Below, piece after piece: positions 19,122-28,961 of a DNA stretch of 64,000 bases. Source of the DNA: Chloroflexota bacterium (GTDB taxonomy: Bacteria > Chloroflexota > Dehalococcoidia > UBA2979); assembly GCA_947472995.1 (NCBI GenBank), contig CANJBO010000004.1, positions 34,248-98,247 of the forward strand. The letters are read 5' to 3'. The notes below the pieces were generated by a model. The model saw only the letters and a program-made list of their open reading frames with translations. It had not been told where the DNA came from and ran no database searches. Every line of letters begins with the position of its first letter. Position 1 is the stretch's first letter. A program made the translations under genes and the position numbers.

Positions 19122-20528
19122 ATGCCTGACGACGACCTCGCTTATTTGACGATCGCCGAGGCCAGCGCGCGCATCGAGGCGGGCACGTTCACGCCGACCG
19201 CGCTCCTCGACGCCACGCTCGCGCGGATCGACGCGCACGACCGGCAGGTGCACGCCTACGTGCGGCTGATGCGCGAGTCGGCCGTCGCGGAGGCGGCTGC
19301 TGCGACGCAGCGCGCCGCAATGGGACAGCGCCGTGGCCCGCTGGACGGCATCCCGATCGCGCTGAAGGACCTCTTCGACACCGCGGGCGTGGTCACCGCC
19401 GGTGGCACCAGTGCCTACCTCGACCGTGTGCCGGAGCAGGACGCGACGGTGGTGCGCCGGCTGCGCGAGGCGGGCGCGGTGATCGTCGGCAAGGCGAACA
19501 CGCACGAGCTGGCGCTGGGCGGGACGACGAACAACGTGCACTTCGGCGCGACGCACAACCCGTGGCGGCTCACGCACGTGCCGGGGGGATCCTCGGGCGG
19601 TTCGGGGGCGGCGGTCGCGGCCGGCGAGGCGCTCGGCGCGCTGGGCACGGACACGGGCGGATCGATCCGCATCCCCGCCGCGTTCTGCGGCGTGACGGGG
19701 TTCAAGCCCACGTACGGCCTCGTCGGGCGCGGGGGGGTGCTGCCGCTGTCGATGACGCTGGACCACGCCGGCCCGCTCGCGCGCAGTGCCGAGGACTGCG
19801 CGCTGCTGCTGAACGTCCTCGCCGGCCACGACCCGGCCGACCACGACTCCGTCGCGCGCCCCGTCGAGGACTACGCTGCGGGCCTGGGCGACGGCATCCG
19901 GGGGCTGCGGATCGCGGTCGTCCAGTCGCTCCTCGACGGCTGCGGCGACGAGACGCTCGCCGCGTTCGCGCGCGCCATCGCGACGCTGCAGGAGCAGGGC
20001 GCCGTGCTGACCACGGTCGAGCCGATGGCGGACATCGAGGGCTGGGAGTACCGCACGGCGCCGCTGATCGTCACGGAGGGCGCGACCGTGTCCGAGGCGA
20101 TTCTGCGCGAGCGCCCGGAGGCGATCGGTGAGCCCGTGCGCACGCGCATCCGCAGCGGCCTCGATGCGAACGTGCACGACTACATCCGCGCGATCGAGTT
20201 TCGCAAGGAGCTGGAGGCGCGCTTCGAGCGGGTGCTGGGTGAGGGCGGCGTCGCGGACGCGATCGTGCTGCCGACGGCGCAGGACACCGCCGAGCCGATC
20301 GGCGAGACGGCATGGGACGAGGTCTCGCCGACGGACAAGTTCCGCTACACGCGGATCTTCAACCACACGCACCAGCCGTCCCTGAGCGTGCCGTGCGGCT
20401 TCGATGCGGACGGCCTGCCGATCGGGCTGATGATCTCGACGGCGCGCTGGCGCGACGCGCTGGCGCTGCGCATCGGCCATGCGTTCCAGCAGGCGACCGA
20501 CTACCACACGCAGCGCCCGCCCCTGTGA
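19122..20528 (+). CDS. Amidase signature family protein (GatA-like)
   Basis: A 468-residue amidase. The Ser-cisSer-Lys triad is present: Lys in IALKDLFDTAG, cis-Ser in PGGSSGGSGAAVAAG, and nucleophilic Ser in GTDTGGSIRIPAAFCG. The family covers GatA of the tRNA amidotransferase and free amidases. No gatB or gatC is nearby, and the C-terminus (LSVPCGFDADGLPIGLMI) fits either. I call it a generic amidase. The ATG has GGAG five bases upstream. Its TGA overlaps the murB GTG, implying translational coupling. Confidence 0.85.
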   Translation: MPDDDLAYLTIAEASARIEAGTFTPTALLDATLARIDAHDRQVHAYVRLMRESAVAEAAAATQRAAMGQRRGPLDGIPIALKDLFDTAGVVTAGGTSAYLDRVPEQDATVVRRLREAGAVIVGKANTHELALGGTTNNVHFGATHNPWRLTHVPGGSSGGSGAAVAAGEALGALGTDTGGSIRIPAAFCGVTGFKPTYGLVGRGGVLPLSMTLDHAGPLARSAEDCALLLNVLAGHDPADHDSVARPVEDYAAGLGDGIRGLRIAVVQSLLDGCGDETLAAFARAIATLQEQGAVLTTVEPMADIEGWEYRTAPLIVTEGATVSEAILRERPEAIGEPVRTRIRSGLDANVHDYIRAIEFRKELEARFERVLGEGGVADAIVLPTAQDTAEPIGETAWDEVSPTDKFRYTRIFNHTHQPSLSVPCGFDADGLPIGLMISTARWRDALALRIGHAFQQATDYHTQRPPL

Positions 20529-21445
20529 GCCTCGACCCGCCCGCCGACCTCGGGCTGCGGCGCGACGTGCTCCTCGCGCGGCACACGTACCTGCGCATCG
20601 GCGGGCCGGCCGCCTGGTTCGGCACGCCCGAGGACCTCGACCAGCTCGACCGCATCGCGACGTGGGCGCGCGCGCAGGCGCTGCGGCTGCGCGTGATCGG
20701 TGGCGGCTCGAACATGCTCGTCGCGGACGAGGGCGTGCCCGACGTCGTGCTGTCGCTGCGCCGCGTCGCGAACGTGATCGCATTCGACGATGCCGAGGTC
20801 AGCGCGGGCGCGGCGATCATGCTGCCGTCGCTGGCGCGCGCCGCGGCGGAGCGGCAGCTTGGCGGCCTCGAGTTCGCGATCGGCATCCCCGGGAGCATCG
20901 GCGGCGCGCTGCAGACGAATGCCGGCATCGGCGACGGACGGTGCATCGGCGACCTCGTGCGGAGCGTTCAGGTGCTGCGCGACGGCGCGCGCGTGACGCT
21001 GCACGCCGACGTGCCGGGCGACCTCGAGTTCGTGTACCGCGAGACGTCGCTGCGCGGGTCGGGCGACGTCGTTCTCGGCGCCACGCTGGCGCTGACGCCG
21101 CGACCGCGCGAGGAGATCGACGCGGAGATGCGGCGGCTGCTGGAGACGCGGCAGCGCACGCAGCCGACCGCAGAGCCGAACGCCGGGTCGATCTTCCGCA
21201 ACCCCGACGGCGACAGCGCCGGACGGCTGATCGAGACGGCCGGCTGCAAGGACCTCGCCATCGGTCATGTGCACGTCAGCGCGCTGCACGCGAACTTCAT
21301 CGTGCACGACGGGCAGGGCACCGCGACGGACTACGCCGCGCTTATGGCGGAGGTGCAGCGGCGCGTCCTCGCGATGAGCGGGGTACGGCTGCGCCCGGAG
21401 ATCGAGTGGTGGGGCCCCGGCGATCTGCCCGAGGCCTGGCGCTAG
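20525..21445 (+). CDS. murB: UDP-N-acetylenolpyruvoylglucosamine reductase
   Basis: A 306-residue FAD enzyme that reduces the enolpyruvyl group to give UDP-MurNAc in peptidoglycan synthesis. The start is GTG 20525, in a GTGA overlap with the amidase stop (the track begins earlier in shadow). It has the FAD-binding motifs TYLRIGGPAAWFG and VIGGGSNMLV, the loop GIPGSIGGALQTNAG, and the catalytic region PNAGSIFRNPDGDSAGRLIETAGCKD, which carries the Ser proton donor. No other mur gene is nearby, so a wall gene is split from the usual cluster. A peptidoglycan cell wall is implied. Confidence 0.93.
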   Translation: MSLDPPADLGLRRDVLLARHTYLRIGGPAAWFGTPEDLDQLDRIATWARAQALRLRVIGGGSNMLVADEGVPDVVLSLRRVANVIAFDDAEVSAGAAIMLPSLARAAAERQLGGLEFAIGIPGSIGGALQTNAGIGDGRCIGDLVRSVQVLRDGARVTLHADVPGDLEFVYRETSLRGSGDVVLGATLALTPRPREEIDAEMRRLLETRQRTQPTAEPNAGSIFRNPDGDSAGRLIETAGCKDLAIGHVHVSALHANFIVHDGQGTATDYAALMAEVQRRVLAMSGVRLRPEIEWWGPGDLPEAWR

Positions 21446-21687
21446 CGCGCGTCCAGCATCGTGCGCACGGCGTCGAGGTCTGCGCCACCGGCCATCGTCT
21501 CGATGCGCTCGAGGAGGCGGGCACGGTTGGTCTCCCACGCGCCGAGCGAGGACATGCGCGCCGTGCGCTCACCCGACCCGCGGTCATCCTCGTGCGAGAG
21601 TCGCGCGATCTCGTGCGTCGCGCGGTCGACGTCCGCGATCAGCGCGCGCAGGGCCTCGAGGTCGGCGGGGTCGAGGGGCTCAGCCAA
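21442..21687 (-). CDS. Small helical hypothetical protein
   Basis: An 81-residue, acidic, all-helical protein (LEALRALIADVDRATHEIARLSHEDD...). Its stop overlaps the murB stop by four bases on the opposite strand, and its start overlaps the 3' end of the LapA-like gene by eight bases, so the two are probably cotranslated. No family recognised. The coding status rests on good third-position GC and the tight packing. Confidence 0.55.
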   Translation of the reverse strand: MAEPLDPADLEALRALIADVDRATHEIARLSHEDDRGSGERTARMSSLGAWETNRARLLERIETMAGGADLDAVRTMLDAR

Positions 21688-21988
21688 GCAGGCGGAAGCC
21701 GTCGTCGTCGCGCATGCTGCGCAGCACCCAGCCGATGACGGCGCCGATGACGAGCAGCGCGAACACGAGCAGCGCGCGCGACAGCGTGACCGTCCACACG
21801 AAGAGGTTGAGGCTCACCGGGTCGGTGTTCTGCAGCGTCAGGACGATCAGCAGCCCCATCGCCACGACGATGCCGAGGATCCGCAGCAGCCCGCCGACGC
21901 GGCTGCGCCGCGCCGGCTCGAGGCGGGGCGCGTCGTGGACCTCGATCGGCGCGGGTGGGTCGGCAGTCGTGTCGGTGGGCTCGTTCAT
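21680..21988 (-). CDS. LapA (DUF1049) family membrane protein
   Basis: About 102 residues from the internal ATG (MNEPTDTTAD), preferred over the tracked start, which adds 20 non-homologous residues. An acidic, Pro-rich cytoplasmic N-terminus is followed by two membrane helices (ILGIVVAMGLLIVLTLQNTD and ALLVFALLVIGAVIGWVLRSM). Between them is the LQNTDPVSLNLFVWTVTLS signature of the LapA/DUF1049 family. That family is linked to lipopolysaccharide assembly in Gram-negatives and is of unclear role elsewhere. Confidence 0.75.
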   Translation of the reverse strand: MNEPTDTTADPPAPIEVHDAPRLEPARRSRVGGLLRILGIVVAMGLLIVLTLQNTDPVSLNLFVWTVTLSRALLVFALLVIGAVIGWVLRSMRDDDGFRLLG

Positions 21989-22101
21989 GCACGCATCGTA
22001 CTCCGCACGGCCGAGCGGCGAGGGTGTCCGGAGTGACGTGGCGACCATTGTGATTCGTCCGATATGAACAGCGAGGTTGGTAAACCTGTGCGTAATGTCG
22101 G

Positions 22102-22129
22102 TTGCGTGGCGAGCGCGGCTGACTATGCT
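22102..22129 (+). promoter_or_regulatory. Promoter of the SH3/D-Ala-D-Ala carboxypeptidase gene
   Basis: TTGCGT (22102-22107), a 16-base spacer and TATGCT (22124-22129). The tracked ATG at 22132 lies only two bases past the -10, too close to be transcribed. This supports a start at 22165 or 22168. Confidence 0.6.
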
Positions 22130-22164
22130 GGATGAAGCGGGGTGAGAGGCGAGAACGCGCGTCC

Positions 22165-23655
22165 ATGATGCATCGATTCCGCTCGCTCGCCCTCGTCGCC
22201 ATGGTGCTGCTGCTCGCGATCTCCGCCGGCGCGGCGCTGCCCGCCCGATCCGCCGAGGCGGCCGACCCCTTCACCCCCGGTTCCACCGTCGTCGTCCGCG
22301 CGCAGGGTGACTGCCTGCGCGTGCGCGAGACGCCGGGCCTCTCCGGGCGGCAGCTGACCTGCCTCGCGGAGGGCACCGCCGTCGTCGTGCTGCCCTCGGT
22401 CGTCATGGCGGACGGCGTGCGCTGGCAGTACGTGAACACCGGCGCGGTGAGCGGGTACGTCTCCGACCAGTACCTCGCGCCGTACACGGCGCCGTCCACG
22501 CCGCCCCCGGCTGCGACCCCGCCGCCGGTCGCCGCGCCCTCGTGCTCCGCGATGAAGCCGACCTCGTACCGGCCGGGGCTCACGGGCTTCGTGCCCTCGG
22601 GCGGCGGTACCGGCATGGTCGTGTGGGGCGGCGGGACGCTGGCCGGCGTCGAGCTCGACGCGGCCACGCGCGGCTGCACGCCGAAGGCGGTGTGGACCAG
22701 TCGCGCCGACGGCGAGCTGGTGGGCTACCTCTACGGCGCGCCCGACTTCGTCAACGTCACGTGGCACAACGCGTTCCCCGACGGCTGGCTATCCGGCGGC
22801 CGCGTGCTGCTGATCGTCTGCGATGACCCGTCGAACGGCCTTGTCAGCGCGGCGTCGGTGAAGACGCCGGGGGGCCTGGCGCCCACGGCCGCGCCCCCGA
22901 CGGTGGTCGCCGGCGCGAAGCCGGCGCCGGCCGTCAGCGCCGCCGCCGTGGCGATCGTCGACGAGGCGTCCGGCGCGCTGCTGTACCAGAAGAACGGGAA
23001 CAAGAAGCTCGGCCCGGCGAGCCTCACGAAGATCGCCACGGCGATCATCGCGATCGAGGGCATGGAACCCGCGGCCGTCATCAACTCGGACGTGGACAGC
23101 CGCACGATGATCACGAGCAGCGTCATGGGGCTACTGCCCGGCGACTGCTTCGTCGCGAACGACCTGCTGTATGGGCTCATGCTGCCGTCGGGCAACGACG
23201 TCGCGCTCGCGATCGCGCGATACGAGGCGGGCTCCGACGCGGCGTTCGTGAACGAGATGAACACGCTGGTGAAGCGCCTCGGCCTGAACGACACGTCGTT
23301 CGTCGACCCGCACGGGCTGATCGAGCCGGGCAACATGTCGTCGGCGTACGACATCGCGATGCTGTCGCGCTACGGGATGTCGCTCTCGCGCTTCCGCACC
23401 GTCGTGAAGGCGACCTCGTACACCGCGCGCGGCGGGCGCACGCTGACGATGTACAACACGAACTCGCTGCTCACGACCTACTCGAGCGCCGACGGCGTGA
23501 AGACCGGCTTCAACGACGACGCCGGGCGCACGCTTTCCGTCTCCGCGACGAAGAACGGCCACCGCATCTACGTGGTGCTGCTGAACGCCCCGAACCGCGA
23601 GGTGGACGGGACGGCGCTGCTCGACTGGGCGTTCGCCAACCACAAGTGGCCGTAG
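22165..23655 (+). CDS. Secreted D-alanyl-D-alanine carboxypeptidase (S11) with SH3 and beta module
   Basis: About 496 residues, starting at MMHRFRSLALVAMVLLLAIS (signal peptide cleaved after RSAEA). The layout is: SH3-like domain (CLRVRETPGLSG to GYVSDQYLAPY), a Pro-rich linker, a 75-residue module (VVWGGGTLAGV, APDFVNVTWHNAFPDGWLSGG) shared with the protein at 14054, a second linker, and a C-terminal S11 peptidase. Active-site motifs are SxxK in PASLTKIATA, SxN in PSGNDVALAI and KTG in GVKTGFNDD. It trims peptidoglycan stem peptides outside the membrane. No C-terminal anchor helix is seen, so it may be held by SH3-wall contact. Confidence 0.9.
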   Translation: MMHRFRSLALVAMVLLLAISAGAALPARSAEAADPFTPGSTVVVRAQGDCLRVRETPGLSGRQLTCLAEGTAVVVLPSVVMADGVRWQYVNTGAVSGYVSDQYLAPYTAPSTPPPAATPPPVAAPSCSAMKPTSYRPGLTGFVPSGGGTGMVVWGGGTLAGVELDAATRGCTPKAVWTSRADGELVGYLYGAPDFVNVTWHNAFPDGWLSGGRVLLIVCDDPSNGLVSAASVKTPGGLAPTAAPPTVVAGAKPAPAVSAAAVAIVDEASGALLYQKNGNKKLGPASLTKIATAIIAIEGMEPAAVINSDVDSRTMITSSVMGLLPGDCFVANDLLYGLMLPSGNDVALAIARYEAGSDAAFVNEMNTLVKRLGLNDTSFVDPHGLIEPGNMSSAYDIAMLSRYGMSLSRFRTVVKATSYTARGGRTLTMYNTNSLLTTYSSADGVKTGFNDDAGRTLSVSATKNGHRIYVVLLNAPNREVDGTALLDWAFANHKWP

Positions 23656-23695
23656 TCAGCGCCACCGGGACGTCGAGGCGCCAGTCCCCGAAGCG

Positions 23696-24214
23696 CTAGC
23701 CCTCGAACTGCTGGCGGACGTTCGCGTCCTTCTCCTCCACCAGCGACACCAGCGCCCGTTGTGCCTCGGCGAGCCGGGCGCGGAGCGCGTCATCCGAGGT
23801 GCCGAGGATGCGCGCGGCCAGCAGGCCGGCGTTGCGCGCGTTGCCGACGCCGACGGTCGCGACGGGGATGCCGGCCGGCATCTGCACGATCGACAGCATG
23901 GAGTCGAGGCCGTCGAGGTACTGGAGCGGCACCGGCACGCCGATCACCGGCAGCGTCGTCACCGAGGCGAGCATGCCGGGCAGGTGCGCCGCGCCCCCCG
24001 CGCCCGCGATGATCACGCGCAGCCCGCGCGCCTCGGCGGTCTTGCCGTACTCGATCATCGCCTCCGGCGTGCGGTGCGCGGAGACGACGCGCACCTCGAA
24101 CGGGATGCCGAGCTCCGTCAACGTGTCGGCCGCGGCGCGCATGACGCCGAGGTCGGAGTCGCTGCCCATCGCGATGCCGACGAGTGGCCCGCTTCCCGCA
24201 GTCGAGTCGGTCAT
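23696..24214 (-). CDS. purE: N5-carboxyaminoimidazole ribonucleotide mutase
   Basis: A 172-residue PurE, class I. It converts N5-CAIR to CAIR in purine synthesis. The ATG at 24214 overlaps the purK stop (ATGA) and has GGGAGGAC upstream. Motifs are [25 protein letters not shown] (catalytic His) and [16 protein letters not shown]. The C-terminal [12 protein letters not shown] completes the octamer contact. The length is normal. Confidence 0.95.
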   Translation of the reverse strand: MTDSTAGSGPLVGIAMGSDSDLGVMRAAADTLTELGIPFEVRVVSAHRTPEAMIEYGKTAEARGLRVIIAGAGGAAHLPGMLASVTTLPVIGVPVPLQYLDGLDSMLSIVQMPAGIPVATVGVGNARNAGLLAARILGTSDDALRARLAEAQRALVSLVEEKDANVRQQFEG

Positions 24215-25380
24215 GGTGTCCTCCCGGTGAGCCGCGCGGCGGCCTGTGCCGCGCGTGCCCGCGTCTCGTCGAGGGTATCGCCCAGCGCGTTGACGTGGCC
24301 GATCTTGCGGCCGGGCCGCACGTCCTTGCCGTACAGGTGCGGATGCACGCCCGGTGCGCCTGCCAGCAGCGCATGCCGCATCCTGGGCGCGAGGCTCGCG
24401 TGGTCCTCGCCCAACAGGTTCGCCATGACGACGACCGGCGCGAGCAGGTCCGTGCTGCCGAGCGGCCAATCGAGGACGGCGCGCAGGTGGTTCGCGAACT
24501 GCGAGGTCGCGCAACCGTCGATGGTGAAGTGGCCGGAGTTGTGAGGCCTCGTCGCGACCTCGTTGATGAGCAGCTCGTCGCCGACGAGGAACAGCTCCGT
24601 CGCGATGATCCCCACCGCGCCGGTGAGCGCCGCGATCTGCTCGCCGAGGTCACGCGCGCGGGCGGCGATCTCGGGCGCGATCGGCGCGGGCGCGATCACC
24701 TCGTGGCAGATGCCGTCACGCTGCACGGTCTCGACGGCGGGGTACGTCACGAACTCGCCACCCGGCCGCCGCGCGACGAGCACCGCGATCTCGTGGTCGA
24801 TGCGGACCCACTGCTCCAGCATCAACGCGACGTTGCTGTCCGCGACCGAGGCGAACAGCGCGCGCGCCTCGTCGAGGTCGTGGAGCACCCAGACGCCGCG
24901 CCCGTCGTAGCCGCCCGTCTGGGACTTCGCCACGACCGGCCAGCCGTGGCGGGCGGTGAAGGCCTCGACGGCGTCGAGGGTGGGGGCATCGACGAAGTCG
25001 GGCACCGGCAGGCCGGCGCGCTGGAAGGCGGAGCGCTGGTACAGCTTGTCCTTCGCGTAGCGCAGCGTCGTCGCGCCGGGCCGCACCACGCCGCCGGCCT
25101 CCTCGATCGCGACCAGCGCGTCGAGGTCCACGAGCTCGTGGTCCAGCGTCACGACGTCGCACCTCGACGCGAAGTCGCGGAGCGCGGCAGCATCGTCCGG
25201 TGAGCCGAGGTCGACGTTCGGAGTGATGAGCGCGGCGGATTCGGTGGCGTGTTCGGCGAGCACGCGGACGCCGATGCCGAGCGGGATCGCGGCCTGGATC
25301 ATCATCCGCGCGAGCTGCCCTGCGCCGATGATCCCCACGACGGGGAAGCGATCTGTCGCTGGGGTGGTGGAGGAGGTCAC
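24211..25380 (-). CDS. purK: N5-carboxyaminoimidazole ribonucleotide synthetase
   Basis: A 389-residue ATP-grasp enzyme that makes N5-CAIR from AIR, ATP and bicarbonate, feeding PurE. The N-terminal Rossmann-like part is [26 protein letters not shown]-grasp parts are [16 protein letters not shown] and [27 protein letters not shown]. It is upstream of purE with a 4-base overlap, the common purK-purE order on one transcript. No other pur genes are present in the window. Confidence 0.95.
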   Translation of the reverse strand: MTSSTTPATDRFPVVGIIGAGQLARMMIQAAIPLGIGVRVLAEHATESAALITPNVDLGSPDDAAALRDFASRCDVVTLDHELVDLDALVAIEEAGGVVRPGATTLRYAKDKLYQRSAFQRAGLPVPDFVDAPTLDAVEAFTARHGWPVVAKSQTGGYDGRGVWVLHDLDEARALFASVADSNVALMLEQWVRIDHEIAVLVARRPGGEFVTYPAVETVQRDGICHEVIAPAPIAPEIAARARDLGEQIAALTGAVGIIATELFLVGDELLINEVATRPHNSGHFTIDGCATSQFANHLRAVLDWPLGSTDLLAPVVVMANLLGEDHASLAPRMRHALLAGAPGVHPHLYGKDVRPGRKIGHVNALGDTLDETRARAAQAAARLTGRTP

Positions 25381-25459
25381 GCGTCGTCCTCGCTGCGGTG
25401 CCGCTGAGCGATCACCTTACGCGACCGCTCGCGTGTGCGCAGCGCGAGCGCCCTCGACG

Positions 25460-26818
25460 CTACGTGAGGCGCAACAGCGCGATCGCCTCGCCGAGGATCG
25501 AGCGGCGCAGCTCGCCGAGGTCCTGGCTCTCGTCCGGGCCGTGGATGCGGCTGGTCGGCTCGCCGACGCCAGTGACCAACACGGCGGCCTGCGGGAACCG
25601 CGCCGCGAGCAGCGAGATCAGCGGGATCGTGCCGCCCACGCCGATCTCCGCCGGGGTGGTCCCCCACGCCTCGCGCATCCCGGCCGCGAAGGCATCGAAC
25701 GCCGCGCCGCGCTCCTGCAGCGCGAACCCCGGCGCGCTGGAGCCGCGCGTCACCGTGACCTGCGCCCCCCACGGCACGGCCGCCTCGAGGTGCGCGACCA
25801 GCGCGTCGAGGGCGCTCGCGTCGTCCTGCCCGGGCGGTACGCGCAGCGACACCTTCGCGCGCGCCACGGGGATCAGCTGGTTGATCGCCTCGGACACCGG
25901 CGGCGCGTCGATGGCGAGGATCGAGATCGCGGGACGCGCCCACAGCCGCGCGGCGATCGGCCCGCTGCCGACGAGCGCGACGCCCTCGAGGACGCCGGCG
26001 CTGGAGCGCAGCTCTGCCTCGTCCACCTCGACGGCCGGGTCGGGCGCGTGCACGAGGCCGCGGACTGCCACCGTGCCGGCGTCGTCGTGCAGCGTCGCCA
26101 GCGTGCGCACGAGCGCGCTCAGCGCGTCGGGGAGCGCGCCGCCGAACTGGCCGCTGTGCACGCCATGCTCCAGCGTGCGCACCTCGATGACGCAGTCCAC
26201 GAGGCCGCGCAGCGTTGTCGTGAGCGCGGGTGTGCCGACGTTCCAGTGCTCCGAGTCCGCGATCACGATCATGTCCGCCGCGAGCAGGTCGCCGTGGCGC
26301 GCCAGCAGGTCGAGGATGTGCGGCGAGCCCAGCTCCTCCTCGCCCTCGACGATCACCTTCACGCCGACCGGGAACGCGCCCGGCCCGCGCAGCGCCGCGA
26401 GCGCCCGCAGGGCGCCGAGGTGGATCGCGATGCCGGCCTTGTCGTCGGAGGCGCCGCGCCCGTAGAGGCGCCCGTCGCGCTCCATCGGCTCGAACGGCGC
26501 GACGCTCCACAGCGCGGGATCGCCGGGGGGCTGCACGTCGTAGTGCGCGTACAGCAGCACGGTCGGCGCTCCGGGCGGCGCGGGTGCGGTCGCGAGGATC
26601 GCGGGCGGGCCGCCCTCGACCTCCAGTCGCTGCACGTCGAGGCCCTCCGCCGCGAGCAGCGCCTCGACGCGGGCGGCGCACGCCTGCATGCCCTCGGTCG
26701 CCGGCCCCTCCGCGCTCACGGAGCGCAGCCGCACGAGACCCTCGAGGTCCGTGCGTACGCCGGCGAACAGCCGGTCGACGTGCTCGCTCAGCCCCGTGGT
26801 GTCGGTTGCCTCGGCCAT
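25460..26818 (-). CDS. M20 family dipeptidase
   Basis: About 452 residues, starting at the second Met ([10 protein letters not shown]), which has a GGAG-type site upstream. The first Met at 26851 is an alternative. M20 features are [13 protein letters not shown] (metal His/Asp), [10 protein letters not shown] (bridging Asp), [13 protein letters not shown] (catalytic Glu pair) and RIHGPDESQ near the C-terminus. The dimerisation insert lies about residues 210-330. It is a cytoplasmic di-zinc peptidase of the CNDP/PepV-like group. The substrate is probably short peptides. Confidence 0.9.
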   Translation of the reverse strand: MAEATDTTGLSEHVDRLFAGVRTDLEGLVRLRSVSAEGPATEGMQACAARVEALLAAEGLDVQRLEVEGGPPAILATAPAPPGAPTVLLYAHYDVQPPGDPALWSVAPFEPMERDGRLYGRGASDDKAGIAIHLGALRALAALRGPGAFPVGVKVIVEGEEELGSPHILDLLARHGDLLAADMIVIADSEHWNVGTPALTTTLRGLVDCVIEVRTLEHGVHSGQFGGALPDALSALVRTLATLHDDAGTVAVRGLVHAPDPAVEVDEAELRSSAGVLEGVALVGSGPIAARLWARPAISILAIDAPPVSEAINQLIPVARAKVSLRVPPGQDDASALDALVAHLEAAVPWGAQVTVTRGSSAPGFALQERGAAFDAFAAGMREAWGTTPAEIGVGGTIPLISLLAARFPQAAVLVTGVGEPTSRIHGPDESQDLGELRRSILGEAIALLRLT

Positions 26819-27037
26819 CGGTGGGCGCTCCCTCGACTGCTCGTCGTGCATCGGTACGCGGGCATTCTATCGGCGCGCGGGCGAGCACAGCTGCGCAACG
26901 CGAGGGCGTCCATTACGCACGTCGTGCTGCGATGCAACCGCGAGGTCGCTGCAACCGTCGCTCGCTCGTCGGCACGCGAGCGCCACGGACGCGCCGGTAG
27001 CGTCTGGGTGCCCACTGTTCACATCGAGGTATGCACC

Positions 27038-28618
27038 GTGCAACGACATCGCCGTCCTGCGTCGCCCCGTCCCGTCCCGATCGCGCGCGAGCTGCGCGAG
27101 CGCATGCACCAGCGTGGCGAGGCGTTCGTGGACGAGCGCGTGATCGAGCGCATCTGGGAGCGCGACCACTCGCTGTGGCGACCGGAGCCGACGGAGGTCG
27201 CGGACCGCCTCGGCTGGCTCGAGGTCGACCGCGAGATGTCGGCCGCGATCGGCGACCTCGAGCAGTTCGCCGCGGCAGCGCGCGCCGACGGCTACACGAC
27301 CGCTGTCGTGCTGGGCATGGGCGGCAGCAGCCTCGCGCCACGCGTGCTGGCGGAGGCGTTCGCGCGGGAGACGCGGGGCCTCGAGGTGCTCGTGCTCGAC
27401 TCGACGGTGCCCGCGGCGATCCGCGCCGTCGAGGCGCGCGCGCCACGTGGCCGCACGCTGTTCATCGCGTCGAGCAAGTCCGGCACGACGCTGGAGACCG
27501 CGACGCTCCTCGACTACTTCTGGCTGCGCGAGCCGGACGGCCGCCACTTCGTCGCGATCACCGACGCCGCGTCGCCGCTGGAGGACCTCGCCCGCGAGCG
27601 CGAGTTCCGGCGCGTCTTCCTGAACCGCGCGGATATCGGCGGGCGCTTCTCCGCGCTCTCCTACGTCGGCCTCGTCCCGGCGGCGCTGCTCGGCATCGAC
27701 CTCGCGCGACTCCTCGACGGCGCGCGCCGCATGCGCGAGGCGTGCGAGGCGACGGCGAACCCGCTGGCGAACCCCGGCGCGCAGCTCGGCATCCTGATCG
27801 CGGAGGCGGCGCTGCTCGACCGCGACGCGCTCACGCTGCGCGTTGCCCCGGCGATCGGCGTCTTCGGCGCGTGGCTAGAGCAGTTGATCGCGGAGTCCAC
27901 CGGCAAGGACGGGCGCGGCATCCTCCCCGTCTGCGACGAGCCCCTCGGCGCGCCGGAGGTCTACGACGACTCGCGCTTCTTCATGGCGATCGGCGCCGCC
28001 GATGGCGAGGGCACGCTGCAGGCGCTGACCGACCACGGGCGGCTCCCGGTCGCCTCGTACTCGCCGGGGGACACCTACGGGATCGGCGGCGAGTTCTTCC
28101 GCTGGGAGTTCGCCGCCGCCGTCGCCGGGCGCATCCTGGGCATCAACCCCTTCGATCAGCCCGACGTCGAGGCGACCAAGCGCGAGACCGCGCGCCTGCT
28201 GGCCGACGGCGCGCCCGCGCGCGACACGCCGTGCGTCCACGACGTCATCGAGGACGTCGACGCGCACGAGTACCTCGCGATCCACGCGTACCTGCCGCGA
28301 TCGCGCGACAATGACCGTCGCCTGCGCACCGTGCGCGCGCGCCTGCGCAACCGCTTCCGTGTGCCGACGACCGTCGAGTATGGCCCGTCGCTGCTGCACT
28401 CGACGGGGCAGTACCACAAGGGCGGGCGCCGCCGCGGCGCCTTCGTGCAGGTGGTCGAGGATGCGACGCGCGATCACGCGCTGGCGATCCCGGGACGCGC
28501 GTACGACTTCGCCGAGCTCGCCCGCGCGCAGGCCGAGGGCGACCGCGTGGCGCTCGATGATCGTGGGCGCATCGTGGCGCGCGCGACACTGGCCGACCTC
28601 GAGGCGATCGGGGCGTAG
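27038..28618 (+). CDS. pgi: Phosphoglucose isomerase (tal-pgi type domain)
   Basis: About 526 residues, from a GTG with GAGG nine bases upstream. The exact start is uncertain because the frame stays open far upstream. SIS/PGI motifs are VVLGMGGSSLAPRVLAEAF, IASSKSGTTLETATLLDYFW, LIAESTGKDGRG (catalytic Glu region) and LLHSTGQYHKGGRRRGAF. The sequence resembles the isomerase half of bifunctional transaldolase/PGI proteins more than classical Pgi. No transaldolase domain is attached. It interconverts glucose-6-phosphate and fructose-6-phosphate. A TAGCGT hexamer at 26998 could be its -10. Confidence 0.88.
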   Translation: MQRHRRPASPRPVPIARELRERMHQRGEAFVDERVIERIWERDHSLWRPEPTEVADRLGWLEVDREMSAAIGDLEQFAAAARADGYTTAVVLGMGGSSLAPRVLAEAFARETRGLEVLVLDSTVPAAIRAVEARAPRGRTLFIASSKSGTTLETATLLDYFWLREPDGRHFVAITDAASPLEDLAREREFRRVFLNRADIGGRFSALSYVGLVPAALLGIDLARLLDGARRMREACEATANPLANPGAQLGILIAEAALLDRDALTLRVAPAIGVFGAWLEQLIAESTGKDGRGILPVCDEPLGAPEVYDDSRFFMAIGAADGEGTLQALTDHGRLPVASYSPGDTYGIGGEFFRWEFAAAVAGRILGINPFDQPDVEATKRETARLLADGAPARDTPCVHDVIEDVDAHEYLAIHAYLPRSRDNDRRLRTVRARLRNRFRVPTTVEYGPSLLHSTGQYHKGGRRRGAFVQVVEDATRDHALAIPGRAYDFAELARAQAEGDRVALDDRGRIVARATLADLEAIGA

Positions 28619-28961
28619 CGAGCGGGTAGCGCGATCTGTACGGGGCGTGGGCAAGACGACGTCCCGCGAGCCTCGGTGGCCGTTCGGCTCCGGGCTCGGC
28701 GGGACGTCGCCGGAACTGGGATGGCGGTCCTCTGCGGCCGCATCTCCACGATCGCTGCGGCGGCATCGCGGGCGAATGAACGGGCTGCGCTGCGCCGTGC
28801 CAGACGGCTCCTGATCACGAAACACCGAGGTTCGCGCCATTTCGCGATCGTGCGGCACGTGCAATGCGCTCGTGCGCCTCGTTGCGGCCGTGCAAGCGTG
28901 CGCTCCGTACGCTCCGGGCAGACGGACGAGGCGGCAGGGCTGCCGCTACGAGGAGCGACGT
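28619..28961. other. Intergenic region downstream of pgi
   Basis: 343 bases of mixed composition, less GC-rich near 28800-28850. I see no gene with a plausible ribosome binding site, no terminator with a T-tract and no tRNA. A TACGCT hexamer at 28908-28913 could be a -10 for the small ORF that follows. Confidence 0.4.

Noticed and set aside
22132-22164. Tracked ATG for the carboxypeptidase gene
   Set aside because: It begins two bases after the -10 hexamer and would lie at or before the transcription start. The following ATGs give a standard signal peptide.
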